A stretch of 40,054 nucleotides of DNA, taken from Pirellulales bacterium. Its GTDB lineage: Bacteria > Planctomycetota > Planctomycetia > Pirellulales > UBA1268. Each line of letters opens with the position of its first letter. The first letter of the stretch is position 1. A program made the position numbers and the translations under genes. A model generated the notes under the pieces. That model searched no databases, was not told where the DNA came from, and saw nothing but the letters and a program-made list of their open reading frames with translations. Positions 17,095-24,692 of the stretch are shown piece by piece. The DNA lies in assembly GCA_029246985.1 (NCBI GenBank), contig JAQWMC010000024.1, positions 1 through 40,054 of the forward strand, read 5' to 3'.

Positions 17095-18546
17095 ATGGAT
17101 GCAGCAATCGAAGCTGGTTCAAGACGTCAGTCTGGCATACGACCGATTCAAGTAATTGGCCTGTTTTTTCTGCTGCTTGCTGCAGTGGCTGGCGGCTTGT
17201 TTATTGATTTTCCTGAGAAGGAGAAGGCTGGCGAAGTTGAGTTGCTCGCAGGAGCGGTTCTCGGCTCGGCTGATCTAGCTGTTATCGAAGCTGTCTTTGA
17301 TCGGGCTGGTCTTGATTCATATCGCGTTGTCGATGGTCGTCTTTATGTGGATGGTGGTCAGCAGAGTGGCTATCTGAGGGCAGTTGTTGACGCCGGTGCA
17401 TTGCCTCCGGAATTCGGTGGAAGTCTGCGACGAGCCGTTGAAAGCGACAGTCCTTGGCGAAGTAAGGAAACCCAAGCGGAGTTGGTGCGGGTCGCTACTC
17501 AGGAAGAGTTGTCGCTGGTGATTCGGACAATGCCAGGAATCGAGCAGGCTGCAGTGCTTTATTCTGGAAGTAATTCAGAAGGCCTGTTTCGTAATGCGAA
17601 GGTAGATGCACAAACGGCGAGTGTCAGTGTTCGTACAGAGCCAGGCGAAGAACTGGATCGACATCGAGTTCAGGCTATTCGCGTACTTGTTGCCTCTTCA
17701 ATCGCAGGGCTTCGCGTTGAGCAGGTTGCACTCACCAATCTGCAAAGTGGACAGGTGTTTGATGGCCCTCTCGTGTCAGATGCTGAATTTGTTACCACAG
17801 ACCCTGATCGAGCCAGAGCTGTCGCGTATGAGCTGCATGTCAATGCAAAGATAAGGCAGGCGTTGGCTTTCATTCCTGGCGTTTTCGTTGAGGTGAACGC
17901 CTCTGCCATCGAGTTGGCTGCTGAAGATGTCCAAGGCAAAGAAGAAACGGGAGGCGATGCCAGGGCTGCCGCAAACGTGCCTGCAATTGTTGGCGTTGGC
18001 CTAAGCAGTGTGAAACGCAAGCAGAGCGTTGGGCAGGTCGTCCATGTTTCTGTGGCGATCCCCGAAACGTACCTTGATCGTTTGCGTGAAGAAATTTACG
18101 CAAACGATGCAGATCCAGCGGGTTCTGAAATTGAGAGGCTGCGCCAGCTTGTTGCAGGATTGGTTCCTGCCACTGAACCATGGGGTCGTGCTGTGGTCAC
18201 GATTACTCGGTATGTAAGTCACGGTGCGGCTCGCAGAGATCAGGTTGATGAGAAGTTCCCAAATCAGGAAAGTCGTAGTGACGCTCAGCCCACGCTGTCA
18301 CCGACATACTCTTTGTCAACTTTTCTTCCGATTGAACAGGATTTTTCAATACGATCCGCAGTGACAGGAAAACGCATCGTGATATATGGGTGCATGGCAT
18401 TAGGACTTTCCGTAGTGCTGATGTGGTGGCCGGCGTGGCGAAAGCAGGTGCAGCGGTCGGACTCTTTAAGTGATCATGACCGTGGTCTGATTGATTGGGC
18501 GACACTCAGGCGGTCGCATCAGTACGAAGGGCAGGATGAGGCATAG
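17095..18546 (+). CDS. fliF: Flagellar MS-ring protein FliF
   Basis: Forms the membrane ring of the flagellar basal body that houses the export gate. The 483-residue protein has TM1 at about 21-40 and TM2 at about 427-447. Between them are ring-building motifs: a YscJ/FliF-like N-terminal part (VIEAVFDRAGLDSYRVVDGRLYV, then TMPGIEQAAVLY) and a second part with SVSVRTEPGEELD and IAGLRVEQVALTN. It is shorter than typical FliF (about 530-570), with a compact beta-collar region and only about 36 residues after TM2, where FliG normally binds. The stop overlaps the fliO start (TAGTG). Confidence 0.85.
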   Translation: MDAAIEAGSRRQSGIRPIQVIGLFFLLLAAVAGGLFIDFPEKEKAGEVELLAGAVLGSADLAVIEAVFDRAGLDSYRVVDGRLYVDGGQQSGYLRAVVDAGALPPEFGGSLRRAVESDSPWRSKETQAELVRVATQEELSLVIRTMPGIEQAAVLYSGSNSEGLFRNAKVDAQTASVSVRTEPGEELDRHRVQAIRVLVASSIAGLRVEQVALTNLQSGQVFDGPLVSDAEFVTTDPDRARAVAYELHVNAKIRQALAFIPGVFVEVNASAIELAAEDVQGKEETGGDARAAANVPAIVGVGLSSVKRKQSVGQVVHVSVAIPETYLDRLREEIYANDADPAGSEIERLRQLVAGLVPATEPWGRAVVTITRYVSHGAARRDQVDEKFPNQESRSDAQPTLSPTYSLSTFLPIEQDFSIRSAVTGKRIVIYGCMALGLSVVLMWWPAWRKQVQRSDSLSDHDRGLIDWATLRRSHQYEGQDEA

Positions 18547-19175
18547 TGAGTCCTATGAAAACTTTTGCTTATTACGAGAAGTGGTTAGGCCATATTTTTA
18601 TAGTGGTAATATCCTTCTCTGCTCCAGTTGCGATGTGTGCAGATGACGTGCCTAGCTCTCCCAGGACGATCGGTAGTTTGCCTAGTATTCCACTTTCTCT
18701 GGAAGGAAGTTCGGCAAGTCAACCTTCCAAGCAGTCAAGTGACCTTGCCTGGAACAGCGAGATGGCTTTTGACTGGAAGGCGTGGGCGGTGGTGGGTATT
18801 GCTGGAATGGTGTTGGTCGGCATTCGATTTTTTAGTCGCCGGACAGTGTTTAAAATACCTAGCGATGTGTTTGAGTTACTTGGTGAGGCAACGCTAGGCG
18901 GCGGGCAACCAGTTAGAATTGTTCGTTTCGGACCAAAGACACTCTTAGTGAGTGTAGGGAGCGGTGGCCCGAAGACGCTCTCGGAACTTGATGACCCTCT
19001 CGCTACAGAATGGATTGCTGCAGCCTGTCGCGGAGAACAGACTCTCCGGTCTTTGGTGGGCCATTCAATGGCTGGTGATGATTTGAGGGATGCTGATGTC
19101 ACTCATGTTCTTCAGTCAGTTCAGGAAGAAAATGGAAGTGGCTCTATTCGTTCACATCAGTCCGAGGTGGCGTAA
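18546..19175 (+). CDS. fliO: FliO-like flagellar export accessory protein
   Basis: FliO helps assemble the FliP ring of the export gate. The 209-residue protein has an N-terminal signal-like segment (about 13-32), a Ser-rich stretch, one helix at about 77-95 (WAVVGIAGMVLVGIRFF), and a small beta domain with LGGGQPVRIVRFGPKTLLVSVG that matches the FliO cytoplasmic domain pattern. The sequence family is weakly conserved, so its place between fliF and fliP is part of the case. GTG at 18546 is preferred because GATGAGG lies five bases away; ATG at 18555 is an alternative. It overlaps fliP by one base. Confidence 0.75.
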   Translation: MSPMKTFAYYEKWLGHIFIVVISFSAPVAMCADDVPSSPRTIGSLPSIPLSLEGSSASQPSKQSSDLAWNSEMAFDWKAWAVVGIAGMVLVGIRFFSRRTVFKIPSDVFELLGEATLGGGQPVRIVRFGPKTLLVSVGSGGPKTLSELDDPLATEWIAAACRGEQTLRSLVGHSMAGDDLRDADVTHVLQSVQEENGSGSIRSHQSEVA

Positions 19176-20050
19176 TGACTGCCTCCGATTTGAAATTGAA
19201 AAAAATCATCCTCGCTCTGGTGCTGGCTCTGATTTCATCAGGTGCCAAGGCTCAAGAAATTCAGCCAGATGTAGATCGGTCGCAGTCGGAAACAGTGAGC
19301 GGTAGTCCCGATGCCGGAGACACTGCCAAGAGTGTTTCGCCATCGAGCGAAGATCAGTTGCCTGCAGACATAACAGGTTTTTTTGATCGTCGTTGGGCCG
19401 ATCGTCTCCTGCCAGCGGCATTAACGTTCGGTGTGATGAGTTTGGCGCCTGCGCTCTTGCTCATGACAACATGCTTTGTTCGAATGTCGGTCGTCTTGTC
19501 ACTCACAAGGCAGGCTATCGGCACTGTGAATCTTCCTTCAACCCAAATTATTACATCGCTGGCATTGTTTCTCTCAGCACTTGTTATGTGGCCAATTTGG
19601 ACCTCTGCCTATCAAGCCGGTATTGAGCCCTATCAGGCAGGAGAAATCACGCTTCAGGAAGCATTGGAACGTGGAAGTCTCCCAGTTCGTCGCTGGATGG
19701 CATACCAAATAGAGGAAGCGGATAATCGTGACACCGTTGCGTTATTTCTTCAGCGACACCCGGGTGGTATGAAGCAGGTCGATAGCTATGACGAAATACC
19801 TACCGAGGTTCTCCTGCCAGCTTTTCTTGTGAGTGAACTGGAGGTCGCATTTATGATCGGCTTTCGTATTTTGCTGCCATTTCTTGTTCTTGATTGCGTT
19901 GTTGCAACGCTGGTTGTCTCAACGGGTCTTGTCATGTTGCCCCCTACGATTGTTTCTCTTCCGTTGAAGTTGCTCGTGTTCGTCATGGCGGATGGCTGGT
20001 CTCTTGTTGTTCGGGGGCTGCTCGATGGGGTTCGCCTAAATACGTCGTAG
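19175..20050 (+). CDS. fliP: Flagellar export gate protein FliP
   Basis: Core of the export gate channel in the inner membrane. The 291-residue protein starts with a cleavable-type signal (LALVLALISSGAKAQ). A polar 50-residue stretch follows, then the conserved FliP body with LLLMTTCFVRMSVVLSLTRQA, PAFLVSELEVAFMIGF, and LPPTIVSLPLKLLVFVMADGW at the C-terminus. All landmark segments are present and uninterrupted, so it looks functional. ATG overlaps the fliO stop (TAATG). Confidence 0.95.
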   Translation: MTASDLKLKKIILALVLALISSGAKAQEIQPDVDRSQSETVSGSPDAGDTAKSVSPSSEDQLPADITGFFDRRWADRLLPAALTFGVMSLAPALLLMTTCFVRMSVVLSLTRQAIGTVNLPSTQIITSLALFLSALVMWPIWTSAYQAGIEPYQAGEITLQEALERGSLPVRRWMAYQIEEADNRDTVALFLQRHPGGMKQVDSYDEIPTEVLLPAFLVSELEVAFMIGFRILLPFLVLDCVVATLVVSTGLVMLPPTIVSLPLKLLVFVMADGWSLVVRGLLDGVRLNTS

Positions 20051-20107
20051 TTTTCACGGTTTTATTGTTTTTGTCACTCTGGTCTGACAGTTTTCAGGAA
20101 GTGTTGT

Positions 20108-20362
20108 ATGGCAAGCTTTGATCTTGTTTCACTCGTTCGGCATTCACTCATGGAAGGCGGTTTGCTGCTGGCTCCAGCCCTTTTGGCTGGCCTGTCGGTG
20201 GCTTTGGTGGTTGGTGTTTTGCAGTCAGCCACTGGAATCCATGAACCGCTCATTGGCATGGTTCCACGACTTGTGGTCATGGTGGCCGTCATGTTCATAA
20301 CAGGTGGTTGGATGATTGAACGATTTGTGAGCCTTTTTCAGGCTAGTGTTCTTTCGCCCTAA
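20108..20362 (+). CDS. fliQ: Flagellar export gate protein FliQ
   Basis: Small two-helix protein of the export gate. The 84 residues form two hydrophobic helices (about 12-37 and 49-72) joined by a short loop with TGIHEPLIGMVPR, matching FliQ size and the pattern seen between fliP and fliR. The start ATG follows TTTTCAGGAAGTGTTG. fliR begins shortly after the stop. Confidence 0.92.
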   Translation: MASFDLVSLVRHSLMEGGLLLAPALLAGLSVALVVGVLQSATGIHEPLIGMVPRLVVMVAVMFITGGWMIERFVSLFQASVLSP

Positions 20363-20380
20363 GGAGGGGTGCGATTTCTC

Positions 20381-21256
20381 ATGACATCGGCGTGTGTTTT
20401 GCTGGCCACGGAATCAGTAGCCAACATGGGGTTCTTTGAGTTATTTTCGGAGTCAACGCTGTTTGTCTCTGCCGGAGTGCTGACTCGCATTGCTGGTGTT
20501 TTGCTCGGTGGTGGTATGCGGCTTTTTCCGGGTGGGACCGTTCATCTTCGACTTGCGATGCTCTTCATTCTTGGTCTTGCGGCTGCGCCAGTAGCGATCT
20601 CGGTGGTGCAGGTACAGAACCGGACTGAAGAATTGTTTTTCCCTATGATATTTTCAGAACTACTCGTTGGCGGCTGTCTTGGTTTGTCGATAAGCTTTTT
20701 GGTTACAGTTTTTGAGTCTGTGGGTAGTGTGTTTGCCAATGTCGCAGGACTCAACTGGGCAGATGTTTTTACGCCGGGTGGTAGTGGTGGCCCTGGTGTC
20801 GCCCGTCTTTGTGGGTGGGTAGGCCTTGCCTCGTTTGTCGCAGCCGGCGGTCAGCAGTTAGTAGTTGCAGGATTAATCGATAGTTTCCTGCAGATGCCTG
20901 TAGGTGCACTTGCTGGAACAAATGAATTTCTTGGAGTGCCAATAGTAATGAGGCTAATCGAGTTGCCATCTCTTTGTCTTCAGCTGGCTCTCATGATTTC
21001 CGCTCCGATTCTGGTTGCCGTGATAACAGCACATCTGACGGCAACAATCTGCATGCGTTCTATAGCAGTCACACCTGGCCCGGGGCTTGTGCAGGGTATC
21101 GCAGCTGCCGTGATGCTCGGTGGTCTGATTGTCGGAAGCCAGCAGTGGGCTGGTCATGCAGGAGAAATTCTCCGCGCTCCATTCGAAGCTAGTTTTGGAT
21201 CAGTAGATTCAATATATCCTGCAGCCAATCAGGGTGTTATCGAGACGGGAGGTTGA
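20381..21256 (+). CDS. fliR: Flagellar export gate protein FliR
   Basis: Completes the FliPQR export channel. The 291-residue integral membrane protein has about six helices: a FliR-like first helix (TLFVSAGVLTRIAGVLLGGGM), FSELLVGGCLGLSISFLVTVFESVGSVFANVAGL, and the late LVQGIAAAVMLGGLIVG segment. ATG at 20381 is used, with GGAGGGG (20363-20369) 11-13 bases upstream. GTG at 20369 is in frame, but the ribosome site would overlap it. The 3' end is nearly contiguous with flhB. Confidence 0.88.
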   Translation: MTSACVLLATESVANMGFFELFSESTLFVSAGVLTRIAGVLLGGGMRLFPGGTVHLRLAMLFILGLAAAPVAISVVQVQNRTEELFFPMIFSELLVGGCLGLSISFLVTVFESVGSVFANVAGLNWADVFTPGGSGGPGVARLCGWVGLASFVAAGGQQLVVAGLIDSFLQMPVGALAGTNEFLGVPIVMRLIELPSLCLQLALMISAPILVAVITAHLTATICMRSIAVTPGPGLVQGIAAAVMLGGLIVGSQQWAGHAGEILRAPFEASFGSVDSIYPAANQGVIETGG

Positions 21257-21260
21257 ATCA

Positions 21261-21971
21261 GTGAGTGAAAGCCATGATCGAAACCTTCCTGCCACGCCTC
21301 GTCGCAGAGAGGACGCTCGGAATAAAGGGCTGGCTCCAACGGGTGCTGTGTTGGGGTGGCCTGCTATGGCAGCAGTGGTTTTGGTTGCACTACCAATTTG
21401 GTTTCGTGCGACTGTCTCAGCTGCAGTCGCTGCAATCGAAAATATTCAAATGACTGGAAAAGGGGGGGGGTATCATATTTTCCTGCCACTCATTTTTCCG
21501 ACAATTGTTGTTGTCGTACTTGCTCTCAGTGTTCTGTTGCTCGTTCGCACACTTTTTGACGGTGCGGCATGGCGAATTGACCGCCTTGCTTTTCGGTTTG
21601 AGCGGATTGACCCAAGCATTGGTTTACAACGTATTGTATCCGCGGCCACTGTTGTTCGGGTCGTGCTTTCTTTTGTTGGTTTTGCTGTTCTTGTCACTGC
21701 GGCTTGGTTATTGGCAGGTCCGCTCATTGTTGTTCTGGGTGATTTGCCGGTGGGTCTTGGTCGTGGGGCAGGGCAGGGCAGTGAAGTGCTGTCTGCGGCT
21801 GTGAACTATCTGTGGGGCATTTTGGCAGTCGCAAGCATTGTCTCTGCTGTGGATTGGTGGCTTCAGCGATTCCGTTTTGAAAGAAAAATTCGGATGACTC
21901 CGAGTGAGTTGCGTGAAGAGTTAAGGAGTCTGCGGGCGGATCCCAAGGTGCGGTGGCAGCGTAATGGGTAG
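21261..21971 (+). CDS. flhB: FlhB, transmembrane part only, no autocleavage domain
   Basis: FlhB controls which substrates the flagellar export gate accepts. The N-terminus (ATPRRREDARNKG) and four helices (about 31-47, 71-98, 135-160 and 180-205) are FlhB-like, as is RIDPSIGLQRIVS. After the fourth helix, the linker WLQRFRFERKIRMTPSELREELRSLRADPKVRWQ follows, and the protein ends at residue 236. Full-length FlhB is about 350-380 residues and continues into a cytoplasmic domain cleaved at NPTH, which is absent here. Only six bases separate the stop from the convergent purB stop, so the gene cannot simply run on. A run of nine G (21462-21470) lies in codons 68-70. GTG at 21261 follows GGGAGG. 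Confidence 0.88.
   Translation: MSESHDRNLPATPRRREDARNKGLAPTGAVLGWPAMAAVVLVALPIWFRATVSAAVAAIENIQMTGKGGGYHIFLPLIFPTIVVVVLALSVLLLVRTLFDGAAWRIDRLAFRFERIDPSIGLQRIVSAATVVRVVLSFVGFAVLVTAAWLLAGPLIVVLGDLPVGLGRGAGQGSEVLSAAVNYLWGILAVASIVSAVDWWLQRFRFERKIRMTPSELREELRSLRADPKVRWQRNG
21462..21470 (+). repeat. Nine-G run inside flhB
   Basis: Nine consecutive G encode Gly68-Gly70 between the first and second helices of FlhB. The reading frame on both sides is FlhB-like, so the sequenced state is in frame. Homopolymer runs of this length are prone to slippage in other bacteria. Confidence 0.9.
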
Positions 21972-21977
21972 TGGTCA

Positions 21978-23429
21978 TTACACCCGCAGTTCGCTTTCAT
22001 CTGTCCGTTCAGGACAGTTCTTCAGGGCTTCTTTCACTGGGCCATCAAGAAACTCATCAACCTGAGTAACAGCTCGTCCTTCAAGGCCTTCTATTGTCAG
22101 TGCGGCTTGTAGATCAACATTCTTAAAAAGCGGATCCGCTGCGAGGCGTTCAATCAGATCGTTATCACGACCATCACGGATGCCTGCTGTAGCTGCGTGG
22201 CTATGGCGACGAATGGCTTCATGAAGTTCCTGTCGATCACCTCCTGCGGTTGTTGCAGCCATCAAGAGGCGTTCGCTAGCCAAGAATGGAATGTGCTGCT
22301 CAAGATTGCGACGAATGCTTCCGGGAAGAACAACAAGTCCACCAGCGATGTTTGAATAGATTACGAGTACGGCGTCTGTTGCAAGAAAAGCCTGTGGTAG
22401 TACGAGGCGGCGAGGAGCCGAGTCATCGAGTGTTCGTTCGTACCACTGCACTGCAGCCGTTTGGCTAGCTGTCTGCTGAAGACCCATGATAAAACGACTC
22501 AGGCCGCACATTCGTTCCGCTCTCATTGGGTTTCTCTTGTACGGCATTGCAGATGATCCAACTTGATCAGTTTCAAAAGGCTCCTCGAGTTCACCCCATG
22601 CCGCTGCAATTCGAAGATCGTTTCCAGATTTGTGTGACGATTCTGCGATGCCACCAAGAGTTGCTAGAACTTGGGAATCAATTTTCCGAGGGTATGTCTG
22701 TCCGGTGACTGGAAACGATTTCTCAAAACCCATTTTTTTCGAAACAAGTTCATCAAGGTGCCTTACTTTCTCATGGTCTCCGTCAAATAACTCAAGGAAA
22801 CTGGCTTGTGTGCCAGTTGTCCCTTTAACGCCACGGGCACACAGGTGTGCGCGTCGATGATGGAGTTCCTCCAAGTCGAGAAGGAGGTCAAGAATCCAGA
22901 GGCAGATTCGCTTTCCTATGGTAGTTGGTTGAGCTGGCTGTAGGTGCGTACGCCCAAGACAGATTATTGACTTGGTTTCGCGTGCTTTGCTCGCGAGCCT
23001 TTCAACAACAGTTGCCAAACGGGCTGTTGCAAGGTCGAGTGATTCACGAATCAAGAAAAGATCGGTGTTGTCTGTTACGTAGGCACTTGTTGCCCCGAGG
23101 TGCATGATAGGCTTGGCTTCGGGGCAGTCTTCTCCAAAGGTGTGAAGGTGAGCGAATACATCATGTCGTGTCTGGCGTTCGAACGCTGCTGCTTTCGCGA
23201 AGTCAATAGTGTCTAGATGTCGCCTCATCTGATCAAGCTGGGAGGCAGCTATGGGTAATCCCATCTCCGCCTCTGCTTCAGCAAGCGCGAGCCACATTCT
23301 TCGCCATAACCCATATCGATGCCGATCACTCCAAATATATGCCATCTCTTTCGAGGCATAACGATCGGCCAGCGGATTGCCCCACCGTTCAGTTCCCTCG
23401 GACTGCTCATTCATCATTTTTTCAGTCAT
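21978..23429 (-). CDS. purB: Adenylosuccinate lyase
   Basis: Acts twice in purine synthesis, releasing fumarate from SAICAR and from adenylosuccinate. The 483-residue cytoplasmic enzyme has the fumarase/aspartase superfamily signature SSAMPYKRNP, the conserved HLGATSAYVTDN and LGRTHLQPAQPTTIG segments, and a full-length helical body. Of several adjacent starts, ATG at 23429 is used; GTG at 23432 and the ATG pair in KMMNEQ are also possible. holA lies just upstream on the same strand, 12 bases from the purB start, so they are likely co-transcribed. It converges with flhB with a six-base gap. Confidence 0.95.
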   Translation of the reverse strand: MTEKMMNEQSEGTERWGNPLADRYASKEMAYIWSDRHRYGLWRRMWLALAEAEAEMGLPIAASQLDQMRRHLDTIDFAKAAAFERQTRHDVFAHLHTFGEDCPEAKPIMHLGATSAYVTDNTDLFLIRESLDLATARLATVVERLASKARETKSIICLGRTHLQPAQPTTIGKRICLWILDLLLDLEELHHRRAHLCARGVKGTTGTQASFLELFDGDHEKVRHLDELVSKKMGFEKSFPVTGQTYPRKIDSQVLATLGGIAESSHKSGNDLRIAAAWGELEEPFETDQVGSSAMPYKRNPMRAERMCGLSRFIMGLQQTASQTAAVQWYERTLDDSAPRRLVLPQAFLATDAVLVIYSNIAGGLVVLPGSIRRNLEQHIPFLASERLLMAATTAGGDRQELHEAIRRHSHAATAGIRDGRDNDLIERLAADPLFKNVDLQAALTIEGLEGRAVTQVDEFLDGPVKEALKNCPERTDESELRV

Positions 23430-23441
23430 CACTAGCTTTCG

Positions 23442-24566
23442 TTAAGAATGTGTTCGGTTTTTAGATTGTTTGTGTGGCTTTCCGGTCGATGCTGACATCA
23501 TGCAGAAGAAACGCTCAATAGCTAGCCTTGCTCGTGGGCCCCGAGATGCTTCCGCCTTCAGTGATCGATCAAGAGACTCCAGCCAGTTTGGGAGTTGTCG
23601 ACATCGATGGCTGCCAAGACTCCGTAGCGCCATTTCAGCCTGTTTCATGGCTTTTGGCCAGCTCGCGACTCCTGCCTCTTTCAGTGCCGCAATAAGACTG
23701 GCCGGACGGTTGGGACCTCCCAGCAATCGCGCCGCTGTAGAATAGCGTCGAAGTACGGTTGCTGCTTGAGCAGTCATTCCAATAGGGCTTTCACCGGATT
23801 GAATAAGCTTGTCAAGGAGTGAAATGGCTTCAGTCGTTCGGCCTGCCGCCGCTGCGTCAACCATTTCCCAGACGGTTCGTTGGTTCCCCGTGCCTTCGAG
23901 CGAATCAACCATCTCCGGCAGAAGTGTCCGGTTTCCTTCCTGAGGTAAGGCTGTTGCGAGGGTTGTGAGAGCCTGATCGATTTGACCAAGTTCATCACCA
24001 AGACGTTCGAGTATCATGCCTGCTGTTGCTGCGGGCAAATCAATTGAGTGTGCTTGGCGTGCCCATTGGCGAAGCCATTTTGTAAGGTCGAAGTTGGGAG
24101 GTGCTGAAGTGATAATAGCGAGGCCATGTTGATGCACGGCTTTCGCTAGCCGGGTGTTGGAAGGAAAACTACGTACTTCCAGAATAAGAAATCCAACGGG
24201 ACCAGATTCTTGACTCGCAACACGTTCAAGAATTTCTCGATGCGCTGAAACAAATGAATCAGCTCGCCGGACAATAGCAATTCGTGCTGCATCACTAAAC
24301 ATCGGGACTGTTGCAACTTCGTCGAGAATATCTCTTGGGTCTGGCTGATCATCGCCTGGAAATTCACGGCATGCCCATGAAGTGTCATCTTCGTCCGGAT
24401 GTATACACTTTCGTAGTCGAGATAGGATCAGGCGATTCACAAACTGATCATCACCAACGAGCACAATCATCGATGGCTTGCTATCCTCCCCAATAATTAG
24501 TTTTCTAAGGTTTTTTGGGTCGAGCAGCAAATCCAGTCCCAGCACCCCTGCCGTTTTTTTTGCCAC
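23442..24566 (-). CDS. holA: DNA polymerase III delta subunit
   Basis: Clamp-loader subunit that opens the sliding clamp during replication. The 374-residue protein has the delta-family N-terminal pattern (MIVLVGDDQFVNRLILSRL, then FPGDDQ and EVATVPMFSDAARIAIVRRAD), a KAVHQHGLAI strand-helix region, and the helical collar part (ERLGDELGQIDQALTTLA, RTVWEMVDAAAAGRTTEAISLLDKL). GTG at 24566 is chosen because GAGGAGGAG precedes it at good spacing; ATG at 24599 adds 11 residues with no ribosome site. The family diverges widely, but the landmarks are clear. Confidence 0.88.
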   Translation of the reverse strand: MAKKTAGVLGLDLLLDPKNLRKLIIGEDSKPSMIVLVGDDQFVNRLILSRLRKCIHPDEDDTSWACREFPGDDQPDPRDILDEVATVPMFSDAARIAIVRRADSFVSAHREILERVASQESGPVGFLILEVRSFPSNTRLAKAVHQHGLAIITSAPPNFDLTKWLRQWARQAHSIDLPAATAGMILERLGDELGQIDQALTTLATALPQEGNRTLLPEMVDSLEGTGNQRTVWEMVDAAAAGRTTEAISLLDKLIQSGESPIGMTAQAATVLRRYSTAARLLGGPNRPASLIAALKEAGVASWPKAMKQAEMALRSLGSHRCRQLPNWLESLDRSLKAEASRGPRARLAIERFFCMMSASTGKPHKQSKNRTHS

Positions 24567-24692
24567 TAGTCTCCTCCTCTGGGAACGAAAGAAAATCACT
24601 CGAACGCAGTGTAGCGAGATTTATCAGGAAGAGGTCAAGCCTCTGGTGAAAACCCGGTAGAGAAGGGCACCGCCCAAATATGGACGTTGATT

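Noticed and set aside
21971-22060. Hidden FlhB C-terminal domain in another frame after the stop
   Set aside because: The bases beyond 21971 encode the C-terminus of purB on the other strand; no NPTH-like text was seen in the + frames.
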